A stretch of DNA of 64,000 bases from Petrolisthes cinctipes (lineage: Eukaryota; Arthropoda; Malacostraca; Decapoda; Porcellanidae). Numbering within the stretch: position 1 is the stretch's first letter; every line of letters begins with the position of its first letter. The position numbers and the translations under genes were made by a program. This document shows, one piece after another, positions 27,472 to 39,400 of the stretch. Where the stretch lies: NCBI GenBank assembly GCA_033782935.1, contig JAWQEG010000486.1, positions 1,116,001 to 1,180,000 on the forward strand, written 5' to 3'. The notes below the pieces were generated by a model that saw only the letters and a list, made by a program, of their open reading frames with translations, was not told where the DNA came from and made no database searches.

Positions 27472-28300
27472 CAAAATATCGAATTTTCGGGTGTTTAGGG
27501 CCAGAACTTGATATATAAACGGGTACAGAAGATGCATGCACATATCGACTTTTGGGCACCTAAAAGATCGATTTTCAGTATGTTTTTGGCCTGTATTTTG
27601 AAAATACTCTAAAACGGAGTAGGCATGTACAGATCGCTTCAGGGACCCCTAAATATCGAATTTTCGGGTGTTTAGGGCCTGAATTTGAGATATAAACGGG
27701 TACAAAAGATACATGCACATGTTGACTTTGGGCATCGTAAAAAATCGATTTTGAGCATGTTTTGGGCCTGTACTTTGAAAATACTCTAACACGGAGTAGG
27801 CATGTACAGATCGCTTCTGGGACCCCAAAATATCGAATTTTCGGTTGTTTTAAGCCTGAATTTGAGATATAAACGGGTACTGAATATGCATGCACATATC
27901 GACTTTTTGGCACCTAAAACATCAATTTTGAGCATGTTTTGGGCCTGTATTTTGAAAATACTCTAACAAGGAGTAGGCATGTACAGATCGCTTCTGGGAC
28001 CCCTAAATATCGAAGTTTCGGGTGTTTTGGAAATGAATTTGAGATATCGACTTTTTGGCACCTAAAATATCGATTTTTAGCATGTTTTTAGCCTATATTT
28101 TGAAAATATTCTAGCACTGAGTAGGCATGTACAGATTGCTTCTGGGACCCCAAAATATCGAACTTTCGGGTGTTTTGAGCCTGAATTTGAAATATAAACG
28201 GGTACAAAAGATACATGCACATATTGACTTTGGGCATCTAAAATATCGATTTTCAGCATGTTTTGGGCCTGTATATTGAAAATACTCTAACACGGAGTAG

Positions 28301-28477
28301 GCATGTACAGATCGCTTCTGGGACCCCAAAATATCGAATTTTCGGGTGTTTTTAGCCTGAATTTGAGATATAAACGGGTACTGAAGATGCATGCACATAT
28401 CGACTTTTGGGCACCTAAAACATCGATTTTGAGCATGTTTTGGGCCTGTATTTTGAAAATACTCTAACACGGAGTAG
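28301..28477 (+). repeat. Reference long monomer (177 bp), an internal dimer of 88 + 89 bp
   Basis: This copy is close to the consensus and serves as a coordinate reference. Half 1 is 28301-28388 and half 2 is 28389-28477. Both begin GCATG, then carry (T/C)ACA(G/T)ATCG, a GGG with a C-rich run, AAAATATCGA, TGTTTTG(A/G)GCCTG and an A/T-rich end. Aligned by hand over the first 72 bases with one gap, about three quarters of positions agree. The repeated landmarks sit 88-89 bp apart, half the monomer length. The 177 bp unit therefore arose by duplication of an approximately 88 bp ancestor and is now amplified as a pair. Half 1 is the more uniform across the array. Half 2 carries most of the subtype differences, with variants such as AAAAGATCG, AAAACATCG, CACCAAAAATATCG and CATCGTAAAAAATCG. 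Confidence 0.9.
28448..28462. other. Perfect dyad (7 + 1 + 7) in the reference monomer, repeated throughout the array
   Basis: GTATTTTGAAAATAC is a perfect inverted repeat around one central G. It occurs near the end of half 2 in monomers whose tail reads TCTAACACGGAG. Monomers with the other tail, TCTAGCACTGAG, commonly carry ATATTTTGAAAATAT at the same place, where both outer bases have changed together and the pairing is kept. Exceptions exist: copies ending GAAAACATTC, or beginning CCTGAATTTTG, break one outer pair. No binding protein is known from the sequence. It could be a protein site, a small cruciform, or chance in A/T-rich DNA. Confidence 0.7.
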
Positions 28478-30335
28478 GCATGTACAGATCGCTTCTGGGA
28501 CCCAAAAATATCGAATTTTCGGGTGTTTTGGGGACTGAATTTGAGATATCGCCTTTACGCACCTAAAATATCGATTTTTAGCATGTTTTGAGCCTATATT
28601 TGGAAAATATTCTAGCACTGAGTAGGCATGTACAGATCGCTTCTGGGACCCCAAAATATCGAATTTTCGGGTGTTTTGAGTTTGAATTTGAGATATAAAC
28701 GAGTACAGAAGATGCATGCACATATCGACTTTTGGGCACCTAAAATATCGATTTTGAGCATGTTTTGGGCCTGAATTTTGAAAATACTCTAACACGGAGT
28801 AGGCATGTACAGATCGATTCTGGGACCCCAAAATATCGAATTTTCGGGTGTTTAGGGCCAAAATTTGAGATATAAACGGGTACTGAAGATGCATGCACAT
28901 ATCGACTTTTGGGCACCTAAAAGATCGATTTTCAGTATGTTTTTGGCCTGTATTTTGAAAATACTCTAACACGGAGTAGGCATGTACAGATCGCTTCTTT
29001 GACCCCTAAATATCGAATTTTCGGGTGTTTTGAGCCTGAATTTGAGATATCGACTTTGGGCACCTAAAATATCGATTTTTAGCATGTTTTGAGCATATAT
29101 TTTGAAAATATTCTAGCACTGAGTAGGTATGTACAGATCGCTTCTGGGACCCCAAAATATCGAATTTTCGGGTGTTTTGAGCCTTAATTTGAGATATAAA
29201 CGAGTACAGAAGATGCATGCACATATCGACTTTTGGGCACCTAAAATATCGATTTTGTGCATGTTTTGAGCCTATATTTTGAAAACATTCTAGCACTGAG
29301 TAGGCATGTACAGATCGCTTCTGGGACCAAAAAATATTGAATTTTCGGGTGTTTTGAGCCTGAATTTGAGATATAAACGAGTATAGAAGATGCATACACA
29401 TATTGACTTTGGGCACCAAAAATATCGTTTTTCAGCATGTTTTGAACCTGAATTTTGAAAATACTCTAACACGGAGTAGGCATGTACAGATCGCTTCTGG
29501 GACCCCAAAATATCGAATTTTCGGGTGTTTAGGGCCAGAATTTGATATATAAACGGGTACAGAAGATGCATGCACATATCGACTTTTGGGCACCTAAAAG
29601 ATCGATTTTCAGTATTTTTTTAGCCTGTATTTTGAAAATACTCTAACACGGAGTAGGCATGTACAGATCGCTTCAGGGACACCTAAATATCGAAGTTTCG
29701 GGTGTTTAGGGCCTGAATTTGAGATATAATCGGGTGCAGAAGATACATGCACATGTTGACTTTGGGCATCGTAAAAAATCGATTTTGAGCATGTTTTGGG
29801 CCTGTACTTTGAAAATACTCTAACACGGAGTAGGCATGTACAGATCGCTTCTGGGACCCCAAAATATCGAATTTTCTGGTGTTTTGAGCCTGAATTTGAG
29901 ATATAAACGGGTACTGAATATGCATGCACATATCGACTTTTTGGCACCTAAAACATCAATTTTGAGCATGTTTTGGGCCTGTATTTTGAAAATACTCTAA
30001 CAAGGAGTAGGCATGTACAGATCGCTTCTGGGACCCCTAAATATCGAAGTTTCGGGTGTTTTGGGACTGAATTTGAGATATCGACTTTTTGGCACCTAAA
30101 ATATGGATTTTTTGCATGTTTTTAGCCTATATTTGGAAAATATTCTAGCACTGAGTAGGTAAGTACAGATCGCTTCTGGGACCCCAAAATATCGAATTTT
30201 CGGGTGTTTTGAGCCTTAATTTGAGATATAAACGAGTACAGAAGATGCATGCACATATCGACTTTTGGGCACCTAAAATATCGATTTTGAGCATGTTTTG
30301 AGCCTATATTTTGAAAACATTCTAGCACTGAGTAG

Positions 30336-30496
30336 GCATGTACAGATCGCTTCTGGGACCCCAAAATATCGAATTTTCGGGTGTTTTGAGCCTGAATTTG
30401 AGATATAAACGAGTATAGAAGATATTTTGGGCACAAAAATATCGATTTTCAGCATGTTTTGGGCCTGAAATTTGAAAATACTCTAACACGGAGTAG
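30336..30496 (+). repeat. 161 bp monomer with a deletion at the half-half junction (partner at 34546-34706)
   Basis: The sequence reads GAGTATAGAAGAT directly followed by ATTTTGGGCAC, so about fifteen bases including the second GCATACAC are missing, and the following CACC run has lost one further base. It is a third deletion type in the same part of the monomer. The copy at 34546-34706 is explained by the 4210 bp duplication. Confidence 0.85.
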
Positions 30497-31648
30497 GCAT
30501 GTACAGATCGCTTATGGGACCCCAAAATATCGAATTTTCGGGTGTTTAGGGCCAGAATTTGAGATATAAACGGGTACAGAAGATGCATGCACATATCGAC
30601 TTTTGAGCACCAAAAAGACCGATTTTCAGTATGTTTTTGGCTTGTATTATGAAAATACTCTAACACGGAGTAGGCATGTACAGATCGCTTCTGGGACCCC
30701 AAAATATCGAAGTTTCGGGTGTTTTGGGACTGAATTTGAGATATATCGACTTTTTGGCACCTAAAATATTGATTTTTAGCATGTTTTTAGCCTATATTTT
30801 GAAAATATTCTAGCACTGAGTAGGCATGTACAGATCGCTTCTGAGACCCTAAAATATCGAATTTTCGGGTGTTTTGAGCTTGAATTTGAGATATAAACGA
30901 GTACAGAAGATGCATGCACATATCGACTTTTGGGCACCTAAAATATCGATTTTGAGCATGTTTTGAGCCTATATTTTGAAAACATTCTAGCACTGAGTAG
31001 GCATGTACAGATCGCTTCTGGGACCCCAAAATATCGATTTTCCGGGTGTTTAGGGCCAGAATTTGAGATATAAACGGGTACATAAGATGCAGGCACATAT
31101 CGACTTTTGGGCACCTAAAAGATCGATTTTCAGTATGTTTTTGGCCTGTATTTTGAAAATACTCTAACACGGAGTAGGCATGTACAGATCGCTTCTGAGA
31201 CCCCTAAATATCGAAGATTCGGGTGTTTTGGGACTGAATTTGAGATATCGACTTTTTGGCACCTAAAATATCGATTTTTAGCATGTTTTGGGCCTGTATT
31301 CTGAAAATACTCTAACACGGAGTAGGCATGTACAGATCGCTTCTGGGACCCCAAAATATCGAATTTTCGGGTGTTTTGAGCCTTAATTTGGGATATAAAC
31401 GGGTACATAAGATGCATGCACATATCGACTTTTGGGCACCTAAAACATCGATTTTGAGCATGTTTTTAGCCTGTATTTTAAAAATACTCTAACACGGAGT
31501 AGGCATGTACAGATCGCTTCTGGGACCCAAAAATATCGAATTTTCGGGTGTTTTGGGCCTGAATTTGAGATATCGACTTGAGGCACCTAAAATATCGATT
31601 TTAGCATGTTATGAGCCTATATTTTGAAAATATTCTAGCACTGAGTAG

Positions 31649-31802
31649 GCATGTACAGATTGCTTCCGGGACCCCAAAATATTGAATTTTCGCGTGTTTA
31701 GGGCCAGAATTTGAGATATAAACGGGTACTTTTGGGCACCTAAAACATCGATTTTGAGCATGTTTTGGGCCTGTATTTTGAAAATACTCTAACACGGAGT
31801 AG
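31649..31802 (+). repeat. 154 bp monomer with a 23 bp deletion (partner at 35859-36012)
   Basis: The deletion junction, GGGTAC followed by TTTTGGGCACC, is the same as at 6562-6715 about 25 kb away. The sequence before it differs: GAATTTTCGCGTGTTTAGGG here and GAATTTTCGGGTGTTTAGGG there. The deletion was therefore either inherited from a shared ancestor or moved by exchange across the array. Confidence 0.85.
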
Positions 31803-34800
31803 GCATGTACAGATCGCTTATGGGACCCCAAAATATCGAATTTTCGGGTGTTTTGAGCTTGAATTTGAGATATAAACGAGTACAGAAGATGCATGCACAT
31901 ATCGACTTTTGGGCACTTAAAATATCGATTTTGAGCATGTTTTGAGCCTATATTTTGAAAACATTCTAGCACTGAGTAGGTATGTACAGATCGCTTCTGG
32001 GACCCAAAAATATCGAATTTTCGGGTGTTTAGGGCCAGAATTTGAGATATAAACGGGTACAGAAGATGCATGCACTTATCGACTTTTGGGTACCTAAAAG
32101 ATCGATTTTCAGTATGTTTTTGGCCTGTAATTTGAAAATACTCTAACACGGAGTAGGCATGTACAGATCGCTTCTGGGACCCCTAAATATCGAATTTTCG
32201 GGTGTTTTGAGCCTGAATTTGAGATATAAACGAGTACAGAAGATGCATTCACATATCGACTTTTGGGCACCTAAAATATCGATTTTGAACATGTTTTGAG
32301 CCTATATTTTGAAAACATTCTAGCACTGAGAAGGCATGTACAGATCGCTTCTGGGATCCCAAAATATGGAATTTTCGGGTGTTTTGAGCCTGAATTTGAG
32401 ATATAAACGAGTATAGAAGATGCATACACATATTGACTTTGGGCACCAAAAATATCGATTTTCAGCATGTTTTGGGCCTGAATTTTGAAAATACTCTAAC
32501 ACGGAGTAGGCATGTACAGATCGCTTCTGGGACCCCAAAATATCGAATGTTCGAGTGTTTAGGGCCAGAATTTGAGATATAAACGGGTACATATGATGCA
32601 TGCACATATCGACTTTTGGGCACCTAAAAGATCGATTTTCAGTATGTTTTTGGCTTGTATTTTGAAAATACTCTAACACGGAGTAGGCATGTACAGATCG
32701 TATCTGGGACCCCTAAATATCGAAGTTTCGGGTGTTTTGGGACTGAATTTGAGATATCGACTTTTTGGCACCTAAAATATCGATTTTTAGCATGTTTTGG
32801 GACTGTATTCTGAAAATACTCTAACACGGAGTAGGCATGTACAGATCGCTTCTGGGACCCCAAAATATCGAATTTTCGGGTGTTTTGAGCCTGAATTTGG
32901 GATATAAACGAGTACTGAAGATGCATGCACAAATCGACTTTTGGGCACCTAAAACATCGATTTTGAGCATGTTTTTAGCCTGTATTTTAAAAATACTCTA
33001 ACACGGAGTAGGCATGTACAGATCGCTTCTGGGACCCCAAAATATCGAATGTTCGGGTGTTTAGGGCCAGAATTTGAGATATAAACGGGTACATAAGATG
33101 CATGCACATATCGACTTTTGGGCACCTAAAAGATCGATTTTCAGTATGTTTTTGGCCTGTATTTTGAGAATACTCTAACACGGAGTAGGCATGTACAGAT
33201 CGCTTCTGGGACCCCTAAATATCGAAGTTTCGGGTGTTTTGGGACTGAATTTGAGATATCGACTTTTTGGCACCTAAAATATCGATTTTGAGCATGTTTT
33301 GGGCCTGTATACTGAATATACTCTAACACGGAGTAGGCATGTACAGATCGCTTCTGGGACCCCAAAATATCGAATTTTCGGGTGTTTTGAGCATGAATTT
33401 GGGATATAAACGGGTACTGAAGATGCATGCACATATCGACTTTTGGGCACCTAAAATATCGATTTTGAGCATGTTTTGAGCCTATATTTTGAAAACATTC
33501 TAGCACTGAGTAGGCATGTACAGATCGCTTCTGGGACCCCAAAATATTGGATTTTCGGGTGTTTTGAGCCAGAATTTGAGATATAAACGAGTATAGAAGA
33601 TGCATACACATATTAACTTTGGGCACCAAAAATATCGATTTTCAGCATGTTTTGGGCCTGAATTTTGAAAATACTCTAACACGGAGTAGGCATGTACAGA
33701 TCGCTTCTGGGACCCCAAAATATCGAATTTTCGGGTGTTTAGGGCCAGAATTTGATATATAAACGGGTACAGAAGATGCATGCACATATCGACTTTTGGG
33801 CACCTAAAAGATCGATTTTCAGTATTTTTTTAGCCTGTATTTTGAAAATACTCTAACACGGAGTAGGCATGTACAGATCGCTTCAGGGACCCCTAAATAT
33901 CGAAGTTTCGGGTGTTTAGGGCCTGAATTTGAGATATAATCGGGTGCAGAAGATACATGCACATGTTGACTTTGGGCATCGTAAAAAATCGATTTTGAGC
34001 ATGTTTTGGGCCTGTACTTTGAAAATACTCTAACACGGAGTAGGCATGTACAGATCGCTTCTGGGACCCCAAAATATCGAATTTTCTGGTGTTTTGAGCC
34101 TGAATTTGAGATATAAACGGGTACTGAATATGCATGCACATATCGACTTTTTGGCACCTAAAACATCAATTTTGAGCATGTTTTGGGCCTGTATTTTGAA
34201 AATACTCTAACAAGGAGTAGGCATGTACAGATCGCTTCTGGGACCCCTAAATATCGAAGTTTCGGGTGTTTTGGGACTGAATTTGAGATATCGACTTTTT
34301 GGCACCTAAAATATGGATTTTTTGCATGTTTTTAGCCTATATTTGGAAAATATTCTAGCACTGAGTAGGTATGTACAGATCGCTTCTGGGACCCCAAAAT
34401 ATCGAATTTTCGGGTGTTTTGAGCCTTAATTTGAGATATAAACGAGTACAGAAGATGCATGCACATATCGACTTTTGGGCACCTAAAATATCGATTTTGA
34501 GCATGTTTTGAGCCTATATTTTGAAAACATTCTAGCACTGAGTAGGCATGTACAGATCGCTTCTGGGACCCCAAAATATCGAATTTTCGGGTGTTTTGAG
34601 CCTGAATTTGAGATATAAACGAGTATAGAAGATATTTTGGGCACAAAAATATCGATTTTCAGCATGTTTTGTGCCTGAAATTTGAAAATACTCTAACACG
34701 GAGTAGGCATGTACAGATCGCTTATGGGACCCCTAAATATCGAATTTTCGGGTGTTTAGGGCCAGAATTTGAGATATAAACGGGTACAGAAGATGCATGC

Positions 34801-36487
34801 ACATATCGACTTTTGAGCACCAAAAAGACCGATTTTCAGTATGTTTTTGGCCTGTATTATGAAAATACTCTAACACGGAGTAGGCATGTACAGATCGCTT
34901 CTGGGACCCCAAAATATCGAAGTTTCGGGTGTTTTGGGACTGAATTTGAGATATATCGACTTTTTGGCACCTAAAATATTGATTTTTAGCATGTTTTTAG
35001 CCTATATTTTGAAAATATTCTAGCACTGAGTAGGCATGTACAGATCGCTTCTGAGACCCTAAAATATCGAATTTTCGGGTGTTTTGAGCTTGAATTTGAG
35101 ATATAAACGAGTACAGAAGATGCATGCACATATCGACTTTTGGGCACCTAAAATATCGATTTTGAGCATGTTTTGAGCCTATATTTTGAAAACATTCTAG
35201 CACTGAGTAGGCATGTACAGATCGCTTCTGGGACCCCAAAATATCGATTTTCCGGGTGTTTAGGGCCAGAATTTGAGATATAAACGGGTACATAAGATGC
35301 ATGCACATATCGACTTTTGGGCACCTAAAAGATCGATTTTCAGTATGTTTTTGGCCTGTATTTTGAAAATACTCTAACACGGAGTAGGCATGTACAGATC
35401 GCTTCTGAGACCCCTAAATATCGAAGATTCGGGTGTTTTGGGACTGAATTTGAGATATCGACTTTTTGGCACCTAAAATATCGATTTTTAGCATGTTTTG
35501 GGCCTGTATTCTGAAAATACTCTAACACGGAGTAGGCATGTACAGATCACTTCTGGGACCCCAAAATATCGAATTTTCGGGTGTTTTGAGCCTTAATTTG
35601 GGATATAAACGGGTACTGAAGATGCATGCACATATCGACTTTTGGGCACCTAAAACATCGATTTTGAGCATGTTTTTAGCCTGTATTTTAAAAATACTCT
35701 AACACGGAGTAGGCATGTACAGATCGCTTCTGGGACCCAAAAATATCGAATTTTCGGGTGTTTTGGGCCTGAATTTGAGATATCGACTTGAGGCACCTAA
35801 AATATCGATTTTAGCATGTTATGAGCCTATATTTTGAAAATATTCTAGCACTGAGTAGGCATGTACAGATTGCTTCCGGGACCCCAAAATATTGAATTTT
35901 CGCGTGTTTAGGGCCAGAATTTGAGATATAAACGGGTACTTTTGGGCACCTAAAGCATCGATTTTGAGCATGTTTTGGGCCTGTATTTTGAAAATACTCT
36001 AACACGGAGTAGGCATGTACAGATCGCTTATGGGACCCCAAAATATCGAATTTTCGGGTGTTTTGAGCTTGAATTTGAGATATAAACGAGTACAGAAGAT
36101 GCATGCACATATCGACTTTTGGGCACTTAAAATATCGATTTTGAGCATGTTTTGAGCCTATATTTTGAAAACATTCTAGCACTGAGTAGGTATGTACAGA
36201 TCGCTTCTGGGACCCAAAAATATCGAATTTTCGGGTGTTTAGGGCCAGAATTTGAGATATAAACGGGTACAGAAGATGCATGCACTTATCGACTTTTGGG
36301 TACCTAAAAGATCGATTTTCAGTATGTTTTTGGCCTGTAATTTGAAAATACTCTAACACGGAGTAGGCATGTACAGATCGCTTCTGGGACCCCTAAATAT
36401 CGAATTTTCGGGTGTTTTGAGCCTGAATTTGAGATATAAACGAGTACAGAAGATGCATTCACATATCGACTTTTGGGCACCTAAAAT

Positions 36488-39400
36488 ATCGATTTTGAAC
36501 ATGTTTTGAGCCTATATTTTGAAAACATTCTAGCACTGAGAAGGCATGTACAGATCGCTTCTGGGATCCCAAAATATGGAATTTTCGGGTGTTTTGAGCC
36601 TGAATTTGAGATATAAACGAGTATAGAAGATGCATACACATATTGACTTTGGGCACCAAAAATATCGATTTTCAGCATGTTTTGGGCCTGAATTTTGAAG
36701 ATACTCTAACACGGAGTAGGCATGTACAGATCGCTTCTGGGACCCCAAATATCGAATTTTCGGGTGTTTACGGCCGGAATTTGAGATATAAACGGGTACA
36801 GAAGATGCATGCACATATCGACTTTTGGGCGCCGAAAATATCGATTTTCAGTATGTTTTTGGCCTGTATTTTTAAAATACTCTAACACGGAGTAGGCATG
36901 TACATATCCCTTCTGGGACCCCTAAATATCGAATTTTCGGGTGTTTTGGCACTGAATTTGAGATATCGACTTTTTGGCACCTAAAATATCGATTTTTAGC
37001 ATGTTTTGAGCCTATATTTTGAAAATATACTAGCATTGAGTAGGCATGTACAGATTGCTTCTGGGACTCCAAAATATTGAATTTTCGGGTGTTTAGGGCC
37101 AGATTTTGAGATATAAACGGGTACAGAAGATACATGCACATATTGACTTTGAGCATCTAAAATATCGATTTTGAGCATGTTTTGAGCCTATATTTTGAAA
37201 ACATTCTAGCACTGAGTTGGCATGTACAGATCACTTCTGGGACCCAAAAATATCGAATTTTCGGGTGTTTAGGGCCAAAATTTGAGATATAAACGGGTAC
37301 TGATGATGCATGCACATATCGACTTTTGGGCACCTAAAACATCGATTTTGAGCATGTTTTGGGCATGTATTTTGAAAATACTCTAACACGGAGTAAACAT
37401 GTACAGATCGCTTCTGGGACCCCTAAATATCGAATTTTCGGGTGTTTTGGGCCTTAATTTGAGATATCGCTTTTACGCACCTAAAATATCGATTTTGAGC
37501 ATGTTTTGAGCCTATATTTTGAAAACATTCTAACACTGACTAGGCATGTACAGATTGCTTCTGGGACCTCAAAATATCGAATTTTCAAGTGTTTTGAGCC
37601 TGAATTTGAGATATAAACGAGTATAGAAGATGCATATACATATTGACTTTGGGCACCAAAAATATCGATTTTGAGCATGTTTTGAGCCTATATTTTGAAA
37701 ACATTCTAACACTGAGTAAGCATGTTCAGATCGCTTCTGGGACCCCTAAATATCGAATTTTCGGGTGTTTTGGGACTGAATTTGCGATATCGACTTTTGG
37801 GCACCTAAAATATCGATTTTTAGCATGTTTTGAGCCTATATTTTGAAAATATTCTAGCACTGAGTAGGCATGTACAGATTGCTTCTGGGGCTCCATAATA
37901 TTGAATTTTCGGGTGTTTAGGGCCAGAATTTGAGATATAAACGGGTACAGAAGATACATGCACATATTGACTTTGGGCATCTAAAATATCGATTTTGAGC
38001 ATGTTTTGAGCCTATATTTTGAAAACATTCTGGCACTGAGTTGGCATGTACAGATCGCTTCTGGGACCCAAAAATATCGAATTTTCGGGTGTTTAGGGCC
38101 AGAATTTGAGATATAAACGGGTACAGAAGATGCATGCACATATCGACTTTTGGGCACCTAAAAGATCGATTTTCAGCATGTTTTGGTCCTTAATTTTGAA
38201 GATACTCTAACACGGAGTAGGCATGTACAGATCGCATCTGGGAACCCAAAATATCGAATTTTCGGTTGTTTTGAGCCTGAATTTGAGATATAAACGGGTT
38301 CTGAAGATGCATGCACATATCGACTTTTGGGCACCTAGAACATCGATTTTGAGCATGTTTTGGGCCTGTATTTTGAAAACACTCTAACATGGAGTAAACA
38401 TGTACAGATCGCTTCTTGGACCCCTAAATATCGAATTTTCGGGTGTTTTGGGCCTTAATTTGAGATATCGCCTTTACGCACCTAAAATATCGATTTTTAG
38501 CATGTTTTGAGCCTATATTTTATAAATATACTAGCACTGGGTAGGCATGTACAGATCGCTTCTGGGACCCAAAAATATAGAATTTTCGGGTGTTTAGGGC
38601 CAAAATTTGAGATATAAACGGGTACTGATGATGCATGCACATATTGACTTTTGTGCACCTAAAACATCGATTTTGAGGATGGTTTGGGCCTGTATTTTGA
38701 AAATACTCTAACACGGAGTAAACATGTACAGATCGCTTCTGGGACCCCAAAATATCGAATTTTCGGGTGTTTTGGGCCTTAATTTGAGATATCGCCTTTA
38801 CGCACCTAAAATATCGATTTTGAGCATGTTTTGAGCCTATATTTTGAAAACATTCTAACACTGACTAGGCATGTACAGATCGCTTCTGGGACCTCAAAAT
38901 ATCGAATTTTCAAGTGTTTTGAGCCTGAATTTGAGATATAAACGAGTATAGAAGATGCATACACATATTGACTTTGGGCACCAAAAATATCGATTTTGAG
39001 CATGTTTTGAGCCTATATTTTGAAAACATTCTAACACTGAGTAAGCACGTTCAGATCGCTTCTGGGACCCCTAAATATCGAATTTTCGGGTGTTTTGGGC
39101 CAGAATATGAGATATAAACGGGTACAGAAGATGCATGCACATATCGACTTTTGGGCACCTAAAAGATCGATTTTCAGCATGTTTTGGGCCTGAATATTGA
39201 GAATACTCTAACACGGAGTAGGCATGTACAGATCGCTTCTGGGAACCCAAAATATCGAATTTTCGGGTGTTTTGAGCCTGAATTTGAGATATAAACGGGT
39301 ACTGAAGATGCATGCACATATCGACTTTTGGGCACCTAGAACATCGATTTTGAGCATGTTTTGGGCCTGTATTTTGAAAACACTCTAACATGGAGTAAAC

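Larger units (their letters stand above)
27472..29505 (+). repeat. Contracted third copy (2034 bp) of the 2706 bp unit
   Basis: Landmarks at 24266 and 26972 recur at 29006, and 24869 and 27575 recur at 29609. The last interval is 2034 bp instead of 2706, so 672 bp, close to four monomers, are missing. The right part (28980-29600) matches the earlier copies closely, including the rare GAGCATATATTTTG. The left part is more diverged and lacks the block represented by 23048-23490. Unequal exchange within the unit is the simplest explanation. Confidence 0.75.
29440..36700 (+). repeat. 4210 bp higher-order duplication, about 1.7 copies
   Basis: About 3.05 kb at 29440-32490 is repeated at 33650-36700 with a constant offset of 4210 bp. 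The rest of copy 1 (32490-33650) has no partner, because the sequence changes near 36700 to the next block. About ten single-base differences were noticed, for example near 29691/33901, 30172/34382, 30471/34681 and 31093/35303. Two rare monomers, 161 bp and 154 bp, are carried in both copies. A GAATTTGGGATATAAACG variant is found only in this region (about 31385, 32893, 33403 and 35595). Confidence 0.85.
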
